Positions 1-11,825 of a DNA stretch of 64,000 nucleotides are shown piece after piece. How positions within the stretch are numbered: position 1 is the first letter of the stretch; every line of letters begins with the position of its first letter. The notes below the pieces were generated by a model. The model was given only the letters and a program-made list of their open reading frames with translations, did not search any database and had not been told where the DNA came from. Position numbers and translations under genes: made by a program. Source of the DNA: Aspidapion aeneum. Its lineage: Eukaryota > Arthropoda > Insecta > Coleoptera > Brentidae. Location: assembly GCA_963576565.1 (NCBI GenBank), contig OY755045.1, forward strand, positions 40,196,667 through 40,260,666. The letters run 5' to 3'.

Positions 1-354
1 AACTGGAACGAAGAGTCTGCCTTCGCCTGTTTCGCGACCTCATTCGATTCGGTTATTTGATTTACACAAATAGCACGCTTGTCTAGCAATAATGTCTTTT
101 TTGGTTTTGACATTTTGATTTTGAAAATTACCTTTTTTTAAAAACCAAAGATTTGTTAAAACTTCTAAAACGCTTTAAAAATCCAATTTTAGTTTATAAA
201 ATGAAAGAAAAATATATAATAAAATTTCATTAAATTAAAGAATTTTTAATTTATTTTAATTATTCATTAATTAGTAAATTTTAATTAAGGTTGTTTGTAC
301 GAACTATCCTCTGATACCACCAATTACCAAACTAGTATAGAAAAAAAGTTTGGT

Positions 355-428
355 GTTGAATGAGTCTCGATCCCATGCCCTGCGGATCACGAGTCGAGCG
401 CTATATACCCTATGCTATACGGGCGCTT
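355..428 (-). repeat. tRNA-like sequence, probable tRNA-derived SINE head
   Basis: Read on the minus strand, this stretch has a box A-like block (TAGCATAGGGTA) and a box B-like block (GGATCGAGACTC) at tRNA spacing, with a possible CGT anticodon loop between. The anticodon stem pairs poorly and there is no clear acceptor stem, so I favour a SINE head or tRNA pseudogene over a functional tRNA. The SINE body would extend toward position 300. Confidence 0.4.
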
Positions 429-1984
429 AACAAATTTACGGGAGTCCGCGTTTATATGTCGACCAATGCCTATGCCGGCAGTGTAACCCAAGTCAAGTAA
501 TTCAAACAGCGCGCGCGTGGAATACAATACTGTATTGGTCGACTATACCTTTTAATTCCATAGGTATATTGGATATTCGATATATAACTCACCCGAGTTG
601 ATATTTTTAACACACGTGACTTAAGAAAATACGAAAAATCTCACCGAAAACGGAAAATTTTGGAAATTTGTAAGTTTGAAACGTTACAGGATAACTGCTG
701 AAAATGTAAATTGAAAGGATCCCGTTCGAAGGACCATCCAATGAGGGTGCAAACGTAAGTTGGGTTGAGTTTAGGTTGGCTGGTTCACCACTTACACCAC
801 TCATTCGAGAAATACCCAATATTTTGAGATAAGAAATTGAAAAACGTAATTGTAAAGTTTATGCAAAGGAAATCAGTAAAAACGATGCGTATAAAATATC
901 TAAAGTGCACCTACCTTAGTTTTCATCTAGTTGCAGTCGTTTTGGTCGCTTGGAAGATAGGAAAAACGGGAAAATTGTAGCACTCACGGCGTTTTCTTGT
1001 GCTTCTTGTCAGTTTCCCCGATTGCGACTCCTCGCGCAGACTCGCGCGTGTCTCAGTGCGGGGATAAGTCATATGCATATACCCCGCGAAATTTGAAATG
1101 AAAAATAATATTAAAATATAAAAGTTGCCAAAAGCTGGCAAATAATTCTTGCACCAACAGCGACTCAATACAAAAATTTGATTTTTTACATGCTTTAACC
1201 AAATAGCTTAAAAGTTGATGTGACAGACCCAGATTTTTTATTTTACTTTTATTTAGACGATATATTGTCAAGTAAAACAAGGCACAAGCGGAGTTTTAAT
1301 AGACAGATAGACATGACAATTTTTTTAGTCAAAAGTTGCCAATTCTGAGGTTTTTGCGGTTTTTCCAATTTTAAAAAATTTAGTTTGCTGAAAGCAATAG
1401 ACCTAGACATTTTTCTTTTGCCTTGTATGATAGTCAAGCCACTGAGCTTTAATGTGCGTATAGACTTTTTTTTGATGGACCATATTCAGCACCGGTGTAA
1501 GTAATTAAAAATCGAGAAAATCATAAAATTTACTATTTTTTAAAACTATTTTTGCCATGTCAAAAAAGTGAAGTTAATTTTTTTTCTCTATAGGATTATC
1601 CAACCAATATTAAAGATTTCTTCTGTCAAATTTCTTTTTAAATAAGATTTAATACAATAGAAATAAAAAAAAATAAGGCCACAACTGATTTTCTTTTTTT
1701 TTACTTTTAAAGTGGCCTGTAAAATACGGAGGCGACATTAAAAATTAAAATTTGTTAATTTGGCATTCCTAAGGACACTAATACATGTTAACAAAATTTT
1801 GATTTTTTTCGTGACATGGCAGCTACCCCCATTGGATGATTTGGCGTGGAATTACTCTGATACGAGTTGTCAAAAAGTTGCCAAAATTTGATTGCATTTC
1901 AATGTTATTCTATCAAACTCATGTCAATAGCATATCAGATTTTCTTGAAATTAGCTGTACCTACCTATGAACGGCGAAAGAAAG
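429..1984. other. No gene seen; AT-rich, one GC-richer patch
   Basis: No coding region or repeat pair is recognised here. A CpG-richer patch lies at about 900-1090 (several CGCG and GCGC sites), embedded in AT-rich sequence; it has no reading frame that I recognise and I cannot show that it is a promoter. Confidence 0.5.
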
Positions 1985-2083
1985 CGTTCTAAACTGGAAT
2001 GGCAATAGTCAATCCAAAGATCAATGAGTCCAAAATATCTGACAGAAAAAAACGTTTTAAATCGACATAATAGTAGTAATTTT
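1984..2083 (+). repeat. LINE 3' tail fragment
   Basis: About 100 bp closely match the 3' end of the LINE fragments at 37397-38443 (minus) and about 51738-52200 (plus), including the shared end block with GACATAATAGTAGTA. The family's reverse transcriptase is truncated away here, leaving only the tail. Confidence 0.6.
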
Positions 2084-2974
2084 GACTAAGTTTGGCTAGT
2101 ACTGTATTTTGCTAAATCATTTTAAATCAGCATTCCTTTTGCGTTTTTTCGTTTCAAAAACTCCCTATAGTATTTCACTTACGTAAAGCCTCAATGGTAA
2201 CGAGAAATGTCAAACATGTCACAACTGTCAACGAGAACATCCTGATGTCTGATTATCCAGCTCAGGTCACACTCGTTAAAATTAAAATATTTTAAGTTTC
2301 GTAGTTTATATAACATAAATTTTGTTGATTTCTGATAATAAATTGATAAAAATATTTTGTCACTTAGGTATATGTAGGGCCGTGAAAAAAACAAGGAAAG
2401 TCTTCAAAATTGATAAAATCTTTATATTTTATACAATTTTATTGTTTTTGATAGATTTGTTCCGGTACAAACTTATATAATACCTTGTAATATATATCTA
2501 ATCTCAGTGGCGGCGCGTGGTAAAAAGCTTTGGGAGTGCAAACCAAAAAAAAAAAAAAAAATTACGGCGCAGGCAATTTTTTTTTTGCAAATAATTAAAA
2601 AATGAGATATTTAGTTAGATATTAGTTACCTACCTATTATTATTTAAATTATAAATAAATAATAAATGTATCATACCTAAACTCCATATCATAATTTTTG
2701 AGATAACTTTTTGACAGTTATCAGCTGTTTACCATAACACATAGCATAGGCCAACGAAAAAAAGTTGTAAAAAGTTGTCTCAAAAATAATGATATAAGTT
2801 GTCTCGAAAATAATGATATGAACATAGTTTACATATAATTCTTCTAATGGCAAAGATGAAAATTTAATTTCCTTTAAATAATGCACGCTAATGCTCAGAC
2901 TTAGAAACTTCCGCCATTGTCGTAAATACCAAATCGTCGAAATCAAAACAAACCACCGACCGATAATGCCAAAT
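2084..2974. other. No gene seen; lone hAT-type terminus
   Basis: AT-rich. At 2505-2520 the sequence CAGTGGCGGCGCGTGG looks like one terminal repeat of a hAT-type element, followed by a poly(A) run near 2547-2563. I found no matching second end or TSD, so it is not called as an element. Confidence 0.35.
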
Positions 2975-3332
2975 TAGTGGTGTGCAAAAGTACTATCTAC
3001 TGGATACTTTAATATCTGATACATTGGCGGATTCGAAGTAATCGAATCCTTCGACGCCAAATAATCGTTACTCAAATCCCGAATGGGCAAATCGGCCGTA
3101 TAAGTAACGAGTTTGGAGTGCTTGTAATCATTTGGACCGATATTTATTTACTTAAATTATTAAATGAACTATTGCGTATACGTATACAGTTAACAACATA
3201 GAAAATGTTAGTATTTATTGGATTTACCGATAATATAATGGTTACTTAGTACCAAATACAAAAATCTGATACTCGAATAGGAAGTATCAGTATCTACTCG
3301 ATACTTGGAAAAGTAATCGTTGCACATCACTA
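2975..3332. mobile_element. hAT-type MITE, 358 bp
   Basis: The ends are imperfect inverted repeats (left TAGTGGTGTGCAA, right TTGCACATCACTA). They are flanked by a perfect 8-bp duplication TGCCAAAT at 2967-2974 and 3333-3340, the hallmark of hAT transposition. There is no coding capacity. The interior is rich in GATACT/AGTATC-like inverted motifs. The terminus resembles that of the element at 9613-10167. Confidence 0.85.
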
Positions 3333-5265
3333 TGCCAAATTGTCTAAGCGCACTAATTAAAAGTGCCCGTGAGCTGCTCTAACATGCAACGCGAACCATG
3401 GTCGCGGGGGGCTTCACGGGGGTGCGGACGGCATCGAGGCTAGTTTTTGTACAAGGCACTGCCGAAGGAAGTTTCAGATTCTATGTACTGTCAAATTCTA
3501 TTGGGACATGTCGTCCTCTCTTTCTATATTTCGTAATTAGAATGCGACATAACATCTACGGTGCAAATAAAAGTGAATAATTAGATTCGAACTAACTATA
3601 TAGCGCATCCGCTTTGCACCGCAGGTGGTTTGAACACGAATACAAACACATACATTCAGGGTATTAATTTGTAGGTAATATTCCAGTCTTTAGTGAATTC
3701 CGTTTGGGGTAATTATTAATTAAATAAGGGAATGATCAAATTTGAATATTTTTTTAAGTAAAAGTTGAGAGCATGTGCACTTATGGAGAAACCGCCACTA
3801 ATCTAATGTTTTTTCTGATTTTTGGAAAATCAAAAGATTTAAAATAATTCAAAACAGCAGAAAAAATATATACTGGTTAGATGACTTCACTCTGCACTTG
3901 CCTTTTGGTCACGTTCAGAAGTGGCTTCGGGCGTATATATTTGGTTTCTGCTCCGATTAGGGGGGTTCGCTTATTAAGATCATTTTTGAAAATCAAAAAA
4001 CAAATATCTTGCATTTGTTTTAAAATCAATTTAATTAATTATATCTCGAAGTCGTATCATATTTATCAGTACTAGAGACCCTGTATGTATGACATATTTT
4101 TACCTACGAGGAGAAGAACCCTTTTTTATGAATACCCAATCTTAGTAAGGTCACTATATGACGAAGTTTCTTGAACTTCGTGATCTAGTGACCTTAAACT
4201 CTAGGGCCTCGATGCAGTTTGACAGTTGTTTCAAAACAGATGTGAGCGACTTTCCTTGACAGTTTTACCTTTGAGGTTTTTGATATGCACTATAGAAATA
4301 GCCAAAACCTCCCAGGGACCTCGAATTTGGGACATACTGTCTGTATTGTATCGAAGAAATGCATGCTTTTTCTAATCTTCATATATATCTTTCAAAATGG
4401 GATGAAAACCAAAAATTTATAAAAACTTTATTCAAACTTTGAAGTACATTTAACAAATTGTTTCTAACCACTTATGAAAATAGATATGTTTGACGTCGGT
4501 AAATTATTTTAATATTCAAAATACAACATATTTAAAATTATATCATTATGTACACACTATTTTATATTAAATATAGAAGTACCTAACAAATTTCAACTGC
4601 CTAAAATTACAAAAAAAATGTTTACCATTTTATAAGCACCGATTTTTTTAAGTGGGAGGTTTTTACAACTATTTTGAATTGAAATGTTTTAAAAATTGCC
4701 TTTTCTTCATTAATGTGTCTTTCTAAACAATGTTATCTTCGAACCCTATCCAGTGGCATACCAGAATTTCGGGGGGTGGTTTATATCTTTCGAACAAATT
4801 TTTTGCTCAGGTTTTTGATATACCAGATTGTGCTTTTTGTGTTTAGAGTTCCCCGGAAACAGAGGGGAATCGCCACCACCCCTTCTCTTCTAGGACTGCC
4901 ACTGGGCGCAAAACGGTCAATAATCATTTTTAAGTTAGATACCCATAAATGTTTTGTTTGGTGTTTTTGTTACCCACCTAAACTTAAGAATATATTTTGT
5001 TTTTAATTTTATACGGCACATGCGCAAATAACTTGACCGTTGACTACGCAACTGAGTGATTTCCCCTTTTTTTCTAGTTTATATCGTTTTTTAATATTTT
5101 GTTGGTATAAAAAAATTGACAATTTGACCCGATCAAAGAATAAATCTTCTAGAATGTTAAAATTATCAGTTTTTATTCTTTGAACCACCCAAATACAGTG
5201 TGTGTGAGAAGGTTTTTACTATATAAGAAAATTAACTACAAAATGTGGAAATTTATTTATACACA
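3333..5265. other. No gene seen; hairpin and possible short MITE
   Basis: Short frames here do not look coding. Contents are a strong inverted repeat at 4147-4195 (arms of about 22 bp around a TTCT loop, each tip carrying AAGGTCAC or GTGACCTT) and a possible hAT-like MITE at 4751-4904. That MITE starts CAGTGGCATACCAG and ends CTAGGACTGCCACTG, but its TSD is not recognisable. Confidence 0.45.
4147..4195. repeat. Perfect-tip hairpin
   Basis: AAGGTCACTA at the left pairs exactly with TAGTGACCTT at the right. The inner arms (GACGAAGTT / AACTTCGT) also pair, leaving a 4-nt TTCT loop. The tips contain AGGTCA, a nuclear-receptor half-site sequence, in inverted orientation. Function is unknown. Confidence 0.6.
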
Positions 5266-5527
5266 TAGTAGACTAGATTTGTAGGGTATTTCAAGAAAAG
5301 CTGCAAAAAGGGTATATATTTTTTTATATTTGGCATGGTACTGGTTAATACCAAAAACTAAAATCCCCGATGTTCCTGCTTCAAAATCCAAGATGGCGGC
5401 TGTCAAATTTAAGCAAAAATATGGATTCATTGTTAAATTAAATTATTTTTAATAAATTTGCTTCAAAACAAATATCGTTTTTCTTCGATATTTTCTTTAT
5501 TTCTTGTGCGATATTTATTTTTATTAT

Positions 5528-5805
5528 AGGTTGGTTCAGGCTCATAAATTACATTAAATTAACTTACAATAACTTACCATATGCCAAATTAGACTAACTT
5601 AAGAGATTTTTTTGTGAAAAGAGTGTTGTTTTTTTACTTAGGAAGATTCTTAGAGGCATAAAACAAGACGTTTACAGAAAATACAAGGGAAAAACTTCAG
5701 AAAAACTGTAAAAATCGAAAAAATGTCCTCTTAAGTTTGTCTAATTTCGCTTAGGGTAAGTTAATTTAATTTAATCTAATGTAATTTATGAGGCTGAACC
5801 AATCT
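5528..5805. mobile_element. MITE with approximately 75-bp terminal inverted repeats
   Basis: The left end (GGTTGGTTCAGGCTCATAAA) and right end (TTTATGAGGCTGAACCAATC) are inverted and continue inward through ATTAGACTAACTTAAGAG / CTCTTAAGTTTGTCTAAT. A short TAT flanks both sides and may be the TSD. It interrupts the left arm of the surrounding palindrome; the right arm lacks it. Confidence 0.7.
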
Positions 5806-6170
5806 TATCTTATATTAAAACTACTGACTAGCTTTTTAAATCTATTAAAAAAATAACTTTTTCAGCCGACACAAAGATGGCGCTTAATAAATCAAAAATA
5901 AAAGATACATTTATAAACTGTAGACCAAATAAAATTTCTAGAATTTTTTTTTTTTGATTTTATCAATAGCAAGCCAAATTTTGTCAAAATTTATAAAAGT
6001 TACAATTTGACATTTATCATTTTAAGATGGGGGCTAAAGTTATATCAGATATAAAAGTTATTTTTTCGATCTTGTTTGACACAACTAGTGTTGCAGTGTA
6101 ATATATCGACTTATACTAAATAAGGGTCGCCTATTTTAAATATTTCAAAATAAATGACATATGTCTATTC

Positions 6171-6776
6171 AGGGCTATCAAAACGGACGGGCCACGATCC
6201 TCCACTTTGTTGAAGTCACATCCGGGGCTGATTTTTTTTTGATGGTCACGTTACGACACAGCTGATTGTCTTTAAAATATTGAAGTTAGAATGACGGTTC
6301 ATGAATATTTTTTTTTTTTAATAACGCCGTTTTTGAGATTGTTTTTACTTTATTCTTGCAGAACAATTTTTTTTAAATGTATAGTAATCCTTAATTTTTC
6401 ATAGCCGCTTCATTAGCTCACACAATAATTCAGTTTAAAGCAGAAGCAAATGTGACAATCACAGCTGACAAAGTCAAATACATGTCAAATATAACAGTTG
6501 GCATGGTGTACATGGCGGGTAATTTGAATTCAAAATAAGAAATGCTAAATCTTGAAGATTTTAACCTTTTAATCATGTTGCTTCCTTACAAACCTTTGGT
6601 GGAATATTGGGATGGTGTCTGAGAATATTTCATTGAAATTTTGTGAAAATCTGTAGTGCCATTTTGAAAATATCATAAAAAAACGTCTGACCTCCCATAA
6701 GACCCAATGTAAAATTCAGCCCCGGGAGAACAGCTGATTTTTTCAGGGTCGTGGCCTCTATTTTTTGTTGGCCTTG
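6171..6776. mobile_element. hAT-like MITE 'P', copy 1 (606 bp)
   Basis: It begins AGGGCTATCAAAACGG and ends TTGTTGGCCTTG. The 8-bp duplication GTCTATTC flanks both ends (6163-6170, 6777-6784). Sub-terminal inverted blocks match imperfectly (GGGCCACGATCC / GGGTCGTGGCC). A second copy at 52206-60114, split by a BEL element, has the same termini and its own TSD, which confirms the ends. Confidence 0.8.
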
Positions 6777-7429
6777 GTCTATTCTTATCCAAGATGGCGG
6801 CATTCAAAATCTAAGAACAACAGTATCTTTTTGGTTAATTTTTTTTACCAGTTTTATATTAATCTTAATTAGTTTTGTAAAACAATGTACAAAAAAATAC
6901 TATTTATTCATTTTTTAAAGATGGCGGCCAAAAAAGTAAAGCAAAAGCAATTTTGTATTTTTTTTAATTTAACGAAAAAAAACCTGGAAAAAACATACAT
7001 ATTTTAAAACTGTCAAAAATGTTTACATATTAAGCGCCATCTTTTTTTCGGCTAAATAACTTTTTTTTTTTCAGTAGTTTTAAAGAGCTGGTCAGTAACT
7101 TTACCATGAGGCATTAAAAATAAATATCGCACAAAAAATAAAGAAAATATCGAAGAAAAACTATTTGTTTAAATATAGCCGCTATTTTGTTTTGGAGAAA
7201 TAGGTGTCATTTTTTTTACATTCATTATTTTTATTAGTTCTCACTTAAAGTAAATCCATCAAAACTAATTTAATTTCTTTAAAAACAAGAAATTCAACTC
7301 TTGGATTTTGAAGCTGGAAAATCGGGGATTCTCGAATGAAAATCTAGCTTTTGGTGTTAGGTACCACTACGCAAAATATAAAAAAACATACCCTTTTTGC
7401 AGCTTTATTTTACAATTTTACTCTACTAA

Positions 7430-8262
7430 CACGGTAATATCGAAAAATGGTGACATCAGTTATCTTCCCAGATGTCCCGACCTAACTGTCATGTTTTTTT
7501 TTTGTGGGGTTCCTTAAATCACAGGTGTACACTGAAAATCTGAATCAGTTGAAGGAAAAAGTTCGCGATAAAATTCGAGGAATTAAACAAGAACTTTGTC
7601 TCCGCGCGCATGTTTGCCTCTTTCAGAGAACATTTGGAGGAGACGCTGTACGTAGACAGCATAATATCTCACAAATAATTTTACATATTTTGTAGTTCAT
7701 TTTCTAAATAAAAAATATAAATTTAAAGCTGAATAATTTATAATTTTTTTAAATAGTAAAAACCTTTTTGGACACCCTGTACAAACTATAATTGCGGCAC
7801 TTCACTTGGCGTAGCGTATTCGTTAGCGGTTTCGCCGTATTTGTTGCATTCACAATATTTGAAACATGTCATCCAAACACATGAACGCAAATTATCAAAA
7901 AATCAAACATGTTAAATATCAAGGTTTTTGTATATCGTAAAATTTACGGGTACTAAATTTTACGTTTTTTAGTGCTTGGCTTTAAAATCCGTTGACAGAC
8001 GCGACGCCGACGTCTTAATAACGGAACAAACGCAATAAGCGTTGATCTGACCTAAAAGACAATGGCTGTCGTAGGTCATGTGATGGATTCTCTCTTTTTA
8101 TCGATATTTTCATCGATCGTTTTACTCGCCTGCTCCTGTTTTAATTTCTCCGATTTTCATCAGATGGCGCTTCTTGCACAGTATATGGATTTTGTTTTCT
8201 CACTAGAAACGTAAGTTGACAGACAAAACCGTATACTTAATTTAGCAAGAGCGTCACATTGC
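7430..8262. other. No gene seen
   Basis: AT-rich with a GC-richer part at about 7800-8170. Small frames show no recognisable protein. The stretch lies between the palindromic element and the hammerhead motif. Confidence 0.4.
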
Positions 8263-8310
8263 AGTGTTCTGAAGAGTCCCATAAGGACGAAACAGTTAAT
8301 TGTCAACACT
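8263..8310 (+). ncRNA. Type I hammerhead ribozyme motif, complete core
   Basis: All conserved parts occur in order. Stem I 5' strand AGTGTT (8263-8268), core CTGAAGA (8269-8275), stem II GTCC/GGAC (8276-8279, 8285-8288) with loop CATAA, core GAAA (8289-8292), a short stem III (8292-8295 with 8300-8303, loop TTAA), cleavage nucleotide C8304 after GU, and stem I 3' strand AACACT (8305-8310), exactly complementary to the 5' strand. The core matches the CUGANGA...GAAA...UH consensus. Hammerheads of this minimal type occur in animal retroelements, satellites and retrozymes. Predicted self-cleavage is after 8304 in plus-strand RNA. The host element is not identified. Confidence 0.85.
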
Positions 8311-8439
8311 TATTAGGTGTCCATTATATCTTGACCCCCGTGAGGTTAAGCTTTCGAGCTACCCACAGAAAAATAAGGGAGAAACAAAAAACTATTATTA
8401 TTACCCGCTTATCCAAGAAAACTTGTTTTGTGTCATATA

Positions 8440-9030
8440 CAGTGTGTCCCCGGATGGAGTTGACAAGAGGAAAAAAACCTTTATTTTTGACTTTACGAAA
8501 AAAACTCACTCTTTATAAAAAATTATACTTGTTGAAAAATTAAGATTACCGTAATAAAATATTTGAATAGATGTACAGGGTGTTATCAAATTAAGAAAAC
8601 TGTAATTAATAAGAGGAGAAAAATCTTTATTTTTAATTTCAGGAAAAACATTACTCTTTATAATGTGACATTGATAGACTTATTTTGTTGATTGTCATAT
8701 TGATTTTCAAGTAATAAGTTTTACATTCTAAAAAATGTTGCATTTTATTCTATGTTTCTTAATTCGATAACACCCTGTACTTCTAATCAAAGATATTAAT
8801 ATCGTTATCTTAGTTTTTTGACAAGCAGAATTTTTAATAACATGTGATGTTTTTCGTAAAATTAAAAATAAAGATTTTTCGCCTCTTATTAATTACATGT
8901 TTCTTAATTTGCTAACACCCTGTACATCTAATTTTTTGACAAGTAGAATTTTTTATAAATAGTGATGATTTTCGTAAAATCAAAAATTAAGGATTTTTTC
9001 CTCTTGTCAACTCTATCCGGGGACACACTG
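8440..9030. mobile_element. TA-flanked mariner-type MITE with nested repeat
   Basis: The left end CAGTGTGTCCCCGGATGGAG and right end CTATCCGGGGACACACTG are inverted, with pairing continuing about 100 bp inward. TA flanks both ends (8438-8439, 9031-9032). Inside, CAGGGTGTTATCAAATTAAG (from 8577) has inverted partners near 8755-8778 and 8900-8928, suggesting a second, TACAGGGTG-type MITE nested within. No transposase. Confidence 0.8.
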
Positions 9031-9612
9031 TATATTTGATTATTCGCAAACCTTAGCCACACCCCTTTAGGTGATTCGCAGCTGCATAGGTCACTTGCAC
9101 ACTTTTTTGTTGAGTAGGAGTTTGTGACAAGAATATTTCGTTTTTAAAGATGGAAAAAATAAAATAATTGAATTCAGAATTCAGAAGAATTAAAAATTAA
9201 AATTGAAAATTTAAGAACAACATAATAATAGTTTTTTCAAACCATTCTTTAATTATTGCTTTACTCACTATTTTAATTCCATCAAGTAAAACACCTATTT
9301 TGCACAACATTTTCAACGTAAATGACTCATTTCCTTGCGAGTTTAGTCGCCCCGTGTTAACGGGGTAGCGATTTGACGTGCCACACGGCAAATGGAGGCG
9401 ACTCGCCGCACGGCTAAAATCGACCCGTGTAAACACACCTTAACTGAGGTAATCAAGTGTGGACGGTTAATTTTGATTAAAAGTCGACAAAAACGCGTAT
9501 TTGTTCTTAGCGCTATTGGCCGAATTTGGACAAATATGGCGAATAGTTCCTCTACACATAGCCGGTTTTGGACAAATAAAACAAATTCTCGAATACGCTA
9601 AGCCATGCGAAG
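9031..9612. other. No gene seen
   Basis: Mixed-composition DNA between two MITEs. A frame near 9392-9601 has more balanced base composition but shows no recognisable domain, splice pair or homologue in the window. Confidence 0.4.
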
Positions 9613-10167
9613 TAGAGGTGTTGAAAAAGTAACTATTCGTTACTCGAGTACTTACTTTGATTACTTTGATTCCTTCGATTATTCTAGTATTTAGTAATCA
9701 CTCGAACTATGATAAATTAAGTAACTAAAGCATTTAAATTGTATTTGCAAAAGGTAACAATAAGAAAAAGTAGGACAGTGACAATCTGGCAATGTTGTTG
9801 GTTTAAACGCTTGCAGCCGCTTGCTCGGAATGCTCGGCCTCGGCTGTCGGTTTGCAATTTTAAATAGTATGTGATTTCCCGAAGTAAGTTTTTCTCTTAG
9901 CTCACGCATACCGATGACGGATGACGCAATATTTTGTTTTCTTTATCTTTGTTAGTTTGTTCCCTTGCGTATCTCGTTGAGGCGTGTATTTTTTGTCTCC
10001 TGTAAAACTTGTTTAATGTACAAGTAAATGATCTTCGAATTAACGACAGAAATAATACAGTTACAGTAATCAAAGTAACGGTAGTAACAAATATATAAAA
10101 TGATTACTTAGTAGTCGAGTAACGATTAGTAACGAGTATTCAAAAGTAACGAAAATCAACACCTCTA
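9613..10167. mobile_element. hAT-type MITE, 555 bp
   Basis: Ends are TAGAGGTGTTGA and TCAACACCTCTA, exact 12-bp inverted repeats, followed inward by related GTAAC/GTTAC-rich arms. The perfect 8-bp duplication ATGCGAAG lies at 9605-9612 and 10168-10175. No transposase is encoded, so it would need one in trans. Confidence 0.9.
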
Positions 10168-10175
10168 ATGCGAAG

Positions 10176-11292
10176 TGTCGCCATAAGATTATAAGGTAAG
10201 GCTTTTTTTACGTTGAAATAATTCTTTATCGTTTTTGAACATTTTGCTCTTAGACTAAAAGCGCAATATTTTTCCCTTTTAACATTAAAAACATCAAAAG
10301 CAAACAATTACGAAAGATATGGGTAGGAGTAAAAGCTATTAATGTGTTTATGTTTATATTTATTTTCATTTCAATTGCTCCAAATTGAAAATATAAAATT
10401 AATTATTGATCAGTGAAAATACGCTTTGGAAGAAAAAAATTCATAACCCAATGAAAAATATTGTAAATAAAAGAAAATGACAAAAATGAAAGGTTCCGTT
10501 TTCTCAATTTTATTTTGTATATACTGCGTTTTAGTCCAATTTTGCCTTATGCTACTGTGGATATTCAGTTTTTAAGCTTGTTTTCGCACATGCCAAGCCC
10601 CTAAGGTAACTGATAATAAGTGTAGGAGCGCAGCACTCATCATCAGTTACCTTAGAAAGTCCCCCTGGGTGGAGCAAAGTTAAAGAAAACGGAAGTTTCC
10701 ATTTTTGTAATTTTACAAAGTTTTACTGTAAAAAATGGATTATTTTTCAATTTTATTAAAAAAAAATATATCGCTGCCAATAGGGAAAATGAATTAGACT
10801 TAATCCGAGTTATTAGGGTGAAATGGGGTGAAATTATAGGTTTTTTTACGGTTTTTAGCGAAACTAGACCTTCTTTTAAAAAAAGTTAATAACAAAAGTT
10901 ATAATAAAAAGAAGTAGCCCTTTTACAAAATTAATTTTTAATATTATTTATCTTTAAATTCCTACACAGCGTTGAGAATATGCATAATAAAAATAAATAA
11001 ATACAAAACTTTTTTAAATATTTAGAAAGTTACTGAGATTAATCCAATAGTAAATTTCGCCTAAACTAGACTTCAAAATTCAAATTAGTTTTAGTGGAAA
11101 AGGAACGAAAGATAATAAAATAAAAGAGATTTAGAAAGGAAACGATTAACCTACAATCATTCTTAAACTATTAGGCTTATCTTAGCTAAATAAATTTTTA
11201 TATTTTATGTAGTGTCTGGCTTTAAAAATGTAAAAAATTTCTTTAATTTATGTTAATATTTTGTAGATTGAAATAATTTATATTTCTATTTT
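10176..11292. other. No gene recognised; probable 3' flank of minus-strand gene
   Basis: AT-rich sequence downstream (in gene sense) of the minus-strand stop codon at 11293-11295. It may hold the 3' UTR. I could not single out a convincing polyadenylation signal. Confidence 0.35.
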
Positions 11293-11431
11293 TTAAATAG
11301 TTCTATGTCTAACTACGGCACTGGTCAGTGAACTATCCGTTTTCTTCCTTTCGATCGCCAGCGACTTTAATCTTCGTCTGGGAGTGGGAATAGACAGCGT
11401 GTTGTCCGATATGCCTAATTCTTTATCACAT
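11293..11431 (-). CDS. Terminal coding exon of an unidentified host gene
   Basis: On the minus strand a pyrimidine-rich tract ending TTTTGTTTTAG is followed by an open frame of 45 residues and a TAA stop (11293-11295). It contributes one base to a split codon and then begins CDKELGISDNTLSIPTPRRR. The peptide is basic and Ser/Thr-rich, and ends AVVRHRTI. It does not look like a transposon protein. The acceptor phase (one base completing a codon) fits the donor phase of the minus-strand coiled-coil exon at 42632-42864 (two bases left over). They are plausibly consecutive exons of one gene separated by an approximately 31-kb intron packed with mobile elements. I do not recognise the gene. Joining the two exons is inference. 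Confidence 0.6.
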
Positions 11432-11825
11432 CTAAAACAAAAGAGATTTTTAAATGTCGAAATAATTAAAAACATTTACACTGTAACAAAACAGGATTTG
11501 AATATAAATGTTATTTTTGCCATTTATAAGTTTTTAAATATTTTTAATTAAATATTGTTTTCGATATCAACAAGCATTAATTACATGCAAGACTAGGTTA
11601 AGAACAAGTAAAATATATGGCAACACAGCGACATGTTTTTTGGCATATTTTCAGGTTCTTTGTTTTTTAATAAAAGTTGTATTCGGCTAATATGTCCTTT
11701 GAGTCACTAACATAAAATAAATTTATATTTTGTAACTGGAAACAAATTTACTAAATTATTTTCAATTTTTAAAAAACACACTGTGTAATTTTAATTTCTA
11801 ACGCTATTCTAATATTCACACTCCT

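Larger units (their letters stand above)
5266..7429. mobile_element. Foldback-like palindromic element carrying two MITEs
   Basis: The left arm (5266-5527 continuing at about 5806-5930) is the inverted, diverged copy of the right arm (about 7010-7429). Matching blocks include AGCTGCAAAAAGGGTAT, ATCCCCGAT...TTCAAAATCCAAG, the GCGATATTTATTTTTA block and AAGATGGCGCTTAAT. No transposase is visible. MITE 5528-5805 sits in the left arm and MITE 6171-6776 in the middle, so the ancestral element was about 1.28 kb. It carries several AAGATGGCGG-type motifs. No clear TSD. Confidence 0.65.

Noticed and set aside
355..428. Functional tRNA gene
   Set aside because: Anticodon and acceptor stems pair poorly although box-like motifs are present; SINE head preferred.
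4751..4904. Confident hAT MITE
   Set aside because: Ends look hAT-like (CAGTGGC / GCCACTG), but no target-site duplication is visible; kept only as a possibility.
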